Shown piece after piece: positions 13,656 to 19,707 of a DNA stretch of 19,707 nt. A program made the translations under genes and the position numbers. The stretch covers positions 1-19,707 of the forward strand of contig JABHUV010000017.1 of NCBI GenBank assembly GCA_018658605.1. Reading direction: 5' to 3'. The DNA is from Planctomycetaceae bacterium (GTDB lineage: Bacteria; Planctomycetota; Planctomycetia; Pirellulales; Pirellulaceae). The stretch's first letter is position 1. Every line of letters begins with the position of its first letter. Below the pieces are notes generated by a model, which saw only the letters and a list, made by a program, of their open reading frames with translations, had not been told where the DNA came from and did no database searches.

Positions 13656-15815
13656 ATGTCAGACGACCTCACGCAACATCAAACCGATGGTGATCATGAC
13701 CGATCGCGGCAGCTGAGTATGCAGCCAACCGATTCGCACGCAGATATTCCCGGCGTACAAATCACTCGACTGCTAGGAACCGGCGCTTATGGAGAAGTCT
13801 GGGTGGGAGTGGATATAAACACCAACCGGCAAGTGGCGGTGAAGTTCTTTCACCATCAAAGCGGCGTCGACTGGCAACTACTCAGCAAAGAAGTTGAAAA
13901 ACTAGTGTCGCTCGCTACCCAGCGGTATGTCGTACAACTTCTAGACGTAGGCTGGGAAGCAACACCTCCCTACTATGTCATGGAATACCTCGAGGATGGT
14001 TCCTTAGACCAATTCATCAAAACAGCTGATTCAATTAGCGTCCAACAAGCAGTCGAACTTTTCCATGACATCACAACTGGATTAACCCACGCTCATAACA
14101 AAGGCATTTTGCACTGTGACCTAAAGCCGGCCAACATCTTGTTAGATGCGGATCGCCGTCCACGCATAGCAGATTTTGGTCAATCGCGTCTGTCCACTGA
14201 CCAATCTCCAGCTTTGGGAACGTTGTTTTTTATGGCGCCTGAGCAAGCGGATCTAGATGCCAGCCCCGACCCGCGGTGGGATGTTTATGGACTCGGCGCG
14301 ATTCTCTATACACTGCTTGAAGGTTCTGCCCCCAATCGCAGCGAAAATGATCTCAAGAAAATCGAGACCTCAGGCGGCCTCAAAAAGCGTCTAAAATCGT
14401 ACCAAGCTACAATTAATAATGCTGGCAACCCAGCGGATTCAATGCTGCGATCTGATATTGATCCACCGCTACGGGAAATCATCCGTAAATGCCTTGCCGT
14501 TGATCCCCAGGAGCGTTTTTCGTCAGTCCGTGATATTCTCGACGCGCTGCGACACCGGCAAACGACTCGAGACCGCCGACCACTTACAATCCTGGGGATT
14601 TTTGGGCCCATTTTACTACTCGCAATCATGACGGTTTTTAGCAGTCTATGGTATCAGCAAGCCGTTGCTGATGCCGAGCTTGCTGTACGCGAACGTGTTT
14701 ATGAAAGCAATAAATGGATTTCACGGCATGTTGCTCTCAGTGTTAAAGACGAACTCCGTAACTACTTTGACATTGTGGAACAAGAATCCTCCCAAGGAGA
14801 ATTACTGGATCTTATTACAACTATCCTCGGTTCCACTGGATTGCAAAGTATCCACAACAATCGCCAACCATGGGCGACATTAACTCCATCGCAAAAAGCG
14901 TTTTTAAATGACCCACAACGGAAGCCGTTAGATAAATTTCTTAAAGCACGAATTCAGCATTACCAACAAGCTCACGTCAACGCTGAAATTGCGAGTTTAT
15001 TTGTTGTCAGTCCAAACGGCGACATGCTGGGCATCGCATTTAGCCCCGATGAAATCCGTGGCCGACAATCTATTGGCCGTTACTACGGTTATCGTAACTA
15101 TTTTCACGGAGGTCCCCGAGACCTTCCCCAAGATATTGAATCCAGAAGAATATCCCCAATCAGCAATACACATCTGTCCCGCGCCTTTCAAAGTACAACC
15201 ACGAATAAATGGAAAATTGCAATTACGACTCCTATCTATATGCCTGCCAAGCAAGCAGATCCAACTGACCCACCGAATCGCGGGGAACTCATCGGAATTA
15301 TGGCTGTGACGGTAAACCTCGGTGATTTTTCTTCTTTGAAAAACGACAATTTAATTGATAACCAGTTTGCTGTATTTATCGACGGTCGCGCAGGGTCTGA
15401 AATCGGAGAAGGCCAACGCCGCGGTACGATCCTGCAACATCCCGCTATGGACGAACTTGATTCCACTCCTGACAAACCATTTCAACTTTCGGCAAAACAA
15501 CTCAGAGGTTTGCTGCAGGGACAAGAGTCGCTTTACACAGATCCCATGGGTGAAGCCACAAATATAGAAAAATATCGCGGCAAGTGGATTGCGGTACTCC
15601 AAAGGGTAGAAACGCCGGCGGCGGCGAATCGCGAGGAAAGCAATCTTAGGATTTTAGTTCAAGAAAATTACTCGCAAGCAACCCTACCCATTCGAGAATT
15701 AGGGCGAAAACTAATCCTCGAGGGTATTTTCGCTGCGGCGGTAATCCTAATCGTCGTCAGTGCCCTCTGGTTCTTTGTTATTCGCAAATTCTCGCAACCC
15801 ATCGGCAAAACATAA
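13656..15815 (+). CDS. Membrane Ser/Thr protein kinase with extracytoplasmic Cache-like sensor
   Basis: The protein (719 residues) has a cytoplasmic Hanks-type kinase domain at about 34-300: glycine loop LLGTGAYGEVWVG (39-51), K63, helix-C E79, catalytic loop HCDLKPAN (153-160), DFG (173-175) and APE (194-196). All catalytic residues are present. The residue before the catalytic Asp is Cys154 where most kinases have Arg, so it is a non-RD kinase. A transmembrane helix follows at about 309-332. The region 335-685 resembles a Cache-type sensor, with FVVSPNGDMLGIAFS (449-463) and GYRNYFHGGPRDLP (478-491). A second helix (about 688-709) leads to a ten-residue tail, RKFSQPIGKT. That tail resembles the start of a HAMP domain that stops at once. 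It likely senses a periplasmic ligand; substrates are unknown. It diverges from lysS and converges on DUF1501, 20 bp away. Confidence 0.9.
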   Translation: MSDDLTQHQTDGDHDRSRQLSMQPTDSHADIPGVQITRLLGTGAYGEVWVGVDINTNRQVAVKFFHHQSGVDWQLLSKEVEKLVSLATQRYVVQLLDVGWEATPPYYVMEYLEDGSLDQFIKTADSISVQQAVELFHDITTGLTHAHNKGILHCDLKPANILLDADRRPRIADFGQSRLSTDQSPALGTLFFMAPEQADLDASPDPRWDVYGLGAILYTLLEGSAPNRSENDLKKIETSGGLKKRLKSYQATINNAGNPADSMLRSDIDPPLREIIRKCLAVDPQERFSSVRDILDALRHRQTTRDRRPLTILGIFGPILLLAIMTVFSSLWYQQAVADAELAVRERVYESNKWISRHVALSVKDELRNYFDIVEQESSQGELLDLITTILGSTGLQSIHNNRQPWATLTPSQKAFLNDPQRKPLDKFLKARIQHYQQAHVNAEIASLFVVSPNGDMLGIAFSPDEIRGRQSIGRYYGYRNYFHGGPRDLPQDIESRRISPISNTHLSRAFQSTTTNKWKIAITTPIYMPAKQADPTDPPNRGELIGIMAVTVNLGDFSSLKNDNLIDNQFAVFIDGRAGSEIGEGQRRGTILQHPAMDELDSTPDKPFQLSAKQLRGLLQGQESLYTDPMGEATNIEKYRGKWIAVLQRVETPAAANREESNLRILVQENYSQATLPIRELGRKLILEGIFAAAVILIVVSALWFFVIRKFSQPIGKT

Positions 15816-15835
15816 CACTCGGGTAATTGATTGCT

Positions 15836-17338
15836 TTATGTTCTCAGGATGTCGTGAATCACGTGCCCATGTACATCTGTCAGACGTCGCTCAATTCCGT
15901 TGTGATAAAACGTCAACCGCTTATGGTCTAACCCCAACGAATGTAGAATCGTCGCGTGAAAATCATAAACGGTCGATACATTCTCGACGGCCCGATGTCC
16001 AAATTCATCCGTTGCACCATAGGAGAACGGAGCTTTCACCCCCGCTCCCATCATCCAAGCAGTAAAACCCGACGGATTATGATCACGACCACTCGCCCCA
16101 CTCTGAAACGTAGGCATCCTGCCAAATTCCGTTGTCCAAACCACTAACGTATCCTTCAACAATCCTCGCTGTTTTAAATCCGTTAGCAAAGCCGCCACTG
16201 GTTGGTCTAACACGGGACCGTGCAAACTGTATTGATCCTTCAACTTCTTATGCCCGTCCCAATTGCTTGTTCCCTCGCCACCAGTTTGATAAGAACCATT
16301 GAAAAGCTGAATAAAACGCACGCCCTTTTCCACTAGTCGCCGTGCTAGGATACAATTCTTAGCAAAACTTGCTCGCAAAGTATTGCTGGTATCATCCGCC
16401 TCGTACATTTTCAAAGTATCTGCGGTTTCGGTTGAGAGGTCGCTGATCTGCGGTACTGACAACTGCATGCGGGCGGCCAATTCGTAGCTTGCTATCCGCG
16501 CAGCCAATTGGGTATCCCCCGGGAAACGAGCTAAATGGCGATCATTCAACCGTTTCAGAAACTCGCGTGTAGCAACGTCTTCGCCCTGAGACAAAGAACT
16601 CGGTGGCAACAAGTTTCCAATGGGGTTAGTGGTATTGAACGCAGTACCTTGAAACGTCGCTGGCAAAAATCCAGGACCCCAATTATTGACGCTTGATTGT
16701 GGAGTCCCGCGTGGATCAGGAATCGCAACGAACGCCGGTAACTCTGCTGTCTCACTACCCAAGGCATAGGTTGCCCACGACCCGATACTGGGAAATCCGT
16801 CAAGCGTAAAACCGGTCGACATGAAATTCTCACCCGGACCATGTGTATTTGTTTTACTTGTTAGGGAATGGATAAATGCCATGTCATCAGCATGTTCACC
16901 AATTTGATCTACCAAGGTAGATATCATCTTGCCACTCTCACCACGTGGCTTAAAATCCCAAGGGCTACGCGTAATATTCCCTTGTTTACCTTGAAACGTC
17001 AGAAGATCGGAAGCTCCTGGTAGCGGTTCACCGTCACGCTTAATCAACTCGCTCTTATAGTCAAACGTATCTAAATGGCTACAAGCCCCTGCGCAGAATA
17101 TCATAATCACATTCTTCGCCGCCGATGGAAAATGTGGATCACGCGCCGCATGAGGGTGCTGGGGATCAATTTTAGGTCGAATTGTTGTCGTGTTTTTTTC
17201 TTCGCGTGCTAGCAATGAATTGTCACTTAACAATTTTGTCAGCGCAATGCTACTCAAGCCAAACGCCATATTACCCATAGCCGACCGCCGGCTCAGTAAA
17301 TGACGTCCTATCATTGGATTTTTCTGATGATGATTCAT
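15836..17338 (-). CDS. DUF1501 domain-containing protein with twin-arginine signal
   Basis: The protein has 500 residues, the usual family size. SRRSAMG (16-22) followed by a hydrophobic stretch to about residue 37 is a probable Tat signal, so the folded protein is exported. The family start is seen in [20 protein letters not shown] (76-95 in two pieces), where most relatives have GG-x-SH-x-[15 protein letters not shown] and [19 protein letters not shown] come near the C-terminus. DUF1501 is an alkaline-phosphatase/sulfatase-like superfamily of unproven chemistry, very abundant in planctomycetes. The His/Asp-rich motifs suggest metal binding (inference). It lies 31 bp after the PSD1 gene on the same strand, the standard pairing in this phylum. 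ATG at 17338 is used; ATG nine codons later would also keep the Tat motif. Confidence 0.92.
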   Translation of the reverse strand: MNHHQKNPMIGRHLLSRRSAMGNMAFGLSSIALTKLLSDNSLLAREEKNTTTIRPKIDPQHPHAARDPHFPSAAKNVIMIFCAGACSHLDTFDYKSELIKRDGEPLPGASDLLTFQGKQGNITRSPWDFKPRGESGKMISTLVDQIGEHADDMAFIHSLTSKTNTHGPGENFMSTGFTLDGFPSIGSWATYALGSETAELPAFVAIPDPRGTPQSSVNNWGPGFLPATFQGTAFNTTNPIGNLLPPSSLSQGEDVATREFLKRLNDRHLARFPGDTQLAARIASYELAARMQLSVPQISDLSTETADTLKMYEADDTSNTLRASFAKNCILARRLVEKGVRFIQLFNGSYQTGGEGTSNWDGHKKLKDQYSLHGPVLDQPVAALLTDLKQRGLLKDTLVVWTTEFGRMPTFQSGASGRDHNPSGFTAWMMGAGVKAPFSYGATDEFGHRAVENVSTVYDFHATILHSLGLDHKRLTFYHNGIERRLTDVHGHVIHDILRT

Positions 17339-17369
17339 AAATAATATTCGCTGCTTAGTCTATCGATCT

Positions 17370-19706
17370 CTACTGAACAAACAAAAACTCGTTGGAATTA
17401 AACAACACCCGACATAATGCCGCTAATCCATACTGTTCGACAAAGCCCTTACAATCTTTAACTTCAGCTGCAGTTGGTTTACGAGCATAAAAATAAATAT
17501 AGGCCGCCCGCACTTGCCCTACCGTGGACTCAGGGGCTTCCACGAGCAGGCGTTTAGACATGATCTGCGCCTGCTGGATTACAAATTTACTATTCAAGAG
17601 GTTCAATGCCTGCAGTGGCGTGGTCGACCGACTGCGTTTAGCAACAACCTGACTAGCATCGGGGCAATCAAATACACCAAAAACTCCATCTTGTTCTTGT
17701 CGCACCTTCGTTTGATAAATCATCCGCCGCCAATGCTCCGGACCGTACTGTTCAATTGGGAAATAATGTCGTACGTTTTCCATTTCAACTTCGAACCCAG
17801 AAAACCCCGGACCACCGCGCCGTAGACTCAGCGCGCCAGAAACCGCCAGAATCGAGTCACGTATCGCTTCCGCCTCTAACCGCCGCGGAGGAAACCGCCA
17901 CAAATATCGTGAATCGCCATCCTTCTTCAGCGGCATTGCACGTGGGGTACTGGCCTGACGAAACGTCGACGATTCTAGTATTAAGCGGTGAATATGCTTG
18001 AGGCTCCACTCGTTTTCACGAAGCTCACAAGCCAAATAATCCAGCAGATCGGGATGAGTGGGCAATGTCCCCGCTGCTCCAAAATCACTTGGCGTATCAA
18101 CGATTCCAATACCAAAGCAATGCTGCCAAATTCGATTCACAATCACTCGAGCAGTTAACGGGTTCTCTGGTGCAACGATCCATTTCCCCAAGTGCTCGCG
18201 TCGTTGTTTTTCGGGAGCGTCGCTGGCCAAACCTAAACTACCTAGAATTTCAATTGCGTCTGGCTTCATTTGTTCTCGTGGTGCTAGTGGGTCACCTCGA
18301 TAGAGCCGGAAAATAGCTGGCGGCATAGTAAACGTGCCGGCATACACCACCTGAGACTTGCTGAGATACGTCATCTGCTGCCGTAACGAATGTAATTGCA
18401 CGACAGATTCCTCGAGCAAAGATCGTTTCGAGGCAGTAACTTTGCTGAAATCATAATTCACGACCGTAGCCGCAGCGTTTACGTCATAAGGCAATCGATC
18501 CTGGTGGGTCGCAACGGTAGTCCATTGACCTGGTTGCAAAGCAATTTCAATTTTGTATTCAATTGCCAAGCGATCTCGGAACGTACCTTCCCGGTCGCGT
18601 GCCCATTGGATCCGGTCAATATCAACGGGCTCGGAAAACTCAAGTTGGATCCAGCCAGCACTGTTTTCAGCTGAAATCCAACTGTGCGGATTGCCCACAA
18701 GTCCGTCATTGATATGGGCAATCTTGTGCTTTGGGTTATTGGGATACTCCGTGGACGCGGTAGCCTTGACTCCGAGGTTTGACAGCGACACGTTTTTTGA
18801 TTTAGAGAATACCGATAATTCGTCAATACACGGTTCCCCACCAGTGGAACGTAAAACCGTAAATCGCACAAAAAGTGTTCGTGTCGCAGCAAACCGTTCC
18901 TCATTGAATTTCGCGTTCACAGCATCTCGCAGCACTGGCGTAACAACGTAGCGGGATAGTGTTTCATCGATAGATTCAATTTGTTCCGCTATCTCATGCC
19001 GTCGACTCTGCAAATCAACCGTCGCTGGCAATTCGCGCTCCGCATGATTAACTCCTGCAAAAACTGCCTGCAACGAATAATAGTCCTTTTGGGAGATCGG
19101 ATCGAATTTGTGAGAATGGCAACGAGCGCACCCGAGGGTGAGTCCCAAAAAAGTCGTTCCCGTCGTGTTAATCATGTCCGCAAGTTCGTCCTGACGTTGC
19201 AATTTACGGAAAACTGGGTCTTGGCTTTTCACCATGTCGTTTGGGCCGGCCACAAGGAATCCCGTAGCTCGGGGCGCGTCCAAGGCATCGCCCGCGAGTT
19301 GCTCGAGCACAAACTGATCGTAAGGTTTGTCAGAATTAAGCGATTCAATCACATAGTCGCGGTAAGGCCAGGCGTTGACCCGTTCTCGATTCATTTCAAA
19401 TCCAGCTGTTTCGCCAAAACGCACTAGATCCAACCAATGTCGCGCCCAACGTTCACCGTAATGCTCACTCGAAAGAATTTCATCGACCAAGCTCGAGTAG
19501 TCCTTGGAGTGCTTGAACCGAACTATCTGTGCTTTCGTTGGCGGTAAACCATGTTCAACGAGCCGCAGTCGTCGCAATAATTCAACAGGCGACGCAGCAG
19601 GAGAGGGCTTTAAGCCCTGTTGCTTAAGTGCGTGCAAAATAAATCTATCAATATCATTACGGATCCAACTGCTATTATTCGCTGGAACTGCGGGCCGTTG
19701 GATTGA
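17370..19706 (-). CDS. PSD1 protein (DUF1549-discoidin-DUF1553), N-terminus beyond right edge
   Basis: The frame is open from the right edge to TAG at 17370, giving 778 visible residues. In-frame codons before the TTG at 19637 encode NNSSWIRNDIDRFILHAL, the normal lead into DUF1549, so that TTG is not the true start and the gene continues right. DUF1549 shows SEHYGERWARHWLDLVRF (about 80-97) and LGCARCHSHKFDP (about 191-203), which contains a CxxCH heme c-type motif at 19116-19130. Residues about 275-405 form an F5/8 type C (discoidin)-like carbohydrate-binding insert. DUF1553 follows (about 500-770), with NRIWQHCFGIGIVDTPSDFG and RSTTPLQALNLLNS, ending in NSNEFLFV. Relatives often carry an N-terminal cytochrome c (PSCyt1) domain, which would be beyond the edge. 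Proposed roles concern polysaccharide processing at the cell surface; none is proven. Confidence 0.92.
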   Translation of the reverse strand, partial: SIQRPAVPANNSSWIRNDIDRFILHALKQQGLKPSPAASPVELLRRLRLVEHGLPPTKAQIVRFKHSKDYSSLVDEILSSEHYGERWARHWLDLVRFGETAGFEMNRERVNAWPYRDYVIESLNSDKPYDQFVLEQLAGDALDAPRATGFLVAGPNDMVKSQDPVFRKLQRQDELADMINTTGTTFLGLTLGCARCHSHKFDPISQKDYYSLQAVFAGVNHAERELPATVDLQSRRHEIAEQIESIDETLSRYVVTPVLRDAVNAKFNEERFAATRTLFVRFTVLRSTGGEPCIDELSVFSKSKNVSLSNLGVKATASTEYPNNPKHKIAHINDGLVGNPHSWISAENSAGWIQLEFSEPVDIDRIQWARDREGTFRDRLAIEYKIEIALQPGQWTTVATHQDRLPYDVNAAATVVNYDFSKVTASKRSLLEESVVQLHSLRQQMTYLSKSQVVYAGTFTMPPAIFRLYRGDPLAPREQMKPDAIEILGSLGLASDAPEKQRREHLGKWIVAPENPLTARVIVNRIWQHCFGIGIVDTPSDFGAAGTLPTHPDLLDYLACELRENEWSLKHIHRLILESSTFRQASTPRAMPLKKDGDSRYLWRFPPRRLEAEAIRDSILAVSGALSLRRGGPGFSGFEVEMENVRHYFPIEQYGPEHWRRMIYQTKVRQEQDGVFGVFDCPDASQVVAKRSRSTTPLQALNLLNSKFVIQQAQIMSKRLLVEAPESTVGQVRAAYIYFYARKPTAAEVKDCKGFVEQYGLAALCRVLFNSNEFLFVQ

Positions 19707-19707
19707 C

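Noticed and set aside
18479..18904. 141-codon minus-strand frame and several plus-strand frames opposite PSD1
   Set aside because: They are shadows of a long gene with unmistakable domain content, and the products look like no protein family.

Overview
The window reads as chromosomal DNA from a planctomycete, most likely of the Pirellulales type. The main evidence is the tandem at the right end: a DUF1549/DUF1553 (PSD1) protein with a CxxCH motif, followed by a twin-arginine DUF1501 protein. That pair is hugely expanded in Planctomycetes and rare elsewhere. A membrane Ser/Thr kinase with an extracytoplasmic sensor, weak Shine-Dalgarno usage and several TTG/GTG starts fit the same picture. All genes look intact. 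I see no tRNA, rRNA, insertion sequence, integrase, CRISPR array or obvious island boundary, and no stretch longer than 300 bases lacks a gene.

Layout. 1-2227 (minus): rhamnulokinase rhaB followed by a Gfo/Idh/MocA oxidoreductase cut by the left edge, a small sugar-catabolic operon. 2228-2452: divergent intergenic region with a perfect 8-bp inverted repeat overlapping a good sigma70-like promoter for the next operon. 2453-3611 (plus): cysH (APS reductase) and an Rrf2-family regulator without Fe-S cysteines, a likely self-regulated sulfur-assimilation unit. 3759-5359 (plus): a fused TsaC/YrdC plus low-molecular-weight phosphatase protein, then rpiB. The phosphatase half carries the YwlE-type threonine that marks protein-arginine phosphatases. 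5360-5632: intergenic region with a 10-bp-period tandem repeat. 5633-7111 (plus): an unrecognised protein and a methyltransferase with a signal peptide. 7126-9044 (minus): a DUF481 outer-membrane barrel protein and ilvE. 9238-13405 (minus): lysS, a LolC/E-type permease with a long insertion, and a LolD-type ATPase that overlaps the permease gene. 13656-15815 (plus): a receptor-like Ser/Thr kinase. 15836-19706 (minus): the PSD1 and DUF1501 genes; PSD1 runs off the right edge.

How the genes work together. Most of the window is housekeeping: tRNA charging, t6A synthesis, pentose phosphate interconversion, branched-chain amino acid transamination, sulfate reduction and lipoprotein release. Cell-envelope and signalling genes characteristic of planctomycetes sit among these. 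No new multi-gene defence or biosynthetic system is evident. The points most worth following up are the predicted arginine phosphatase fused to TsaC, the cysH-rrf2 operator, the kinase architecture and the exported methyltransferase.
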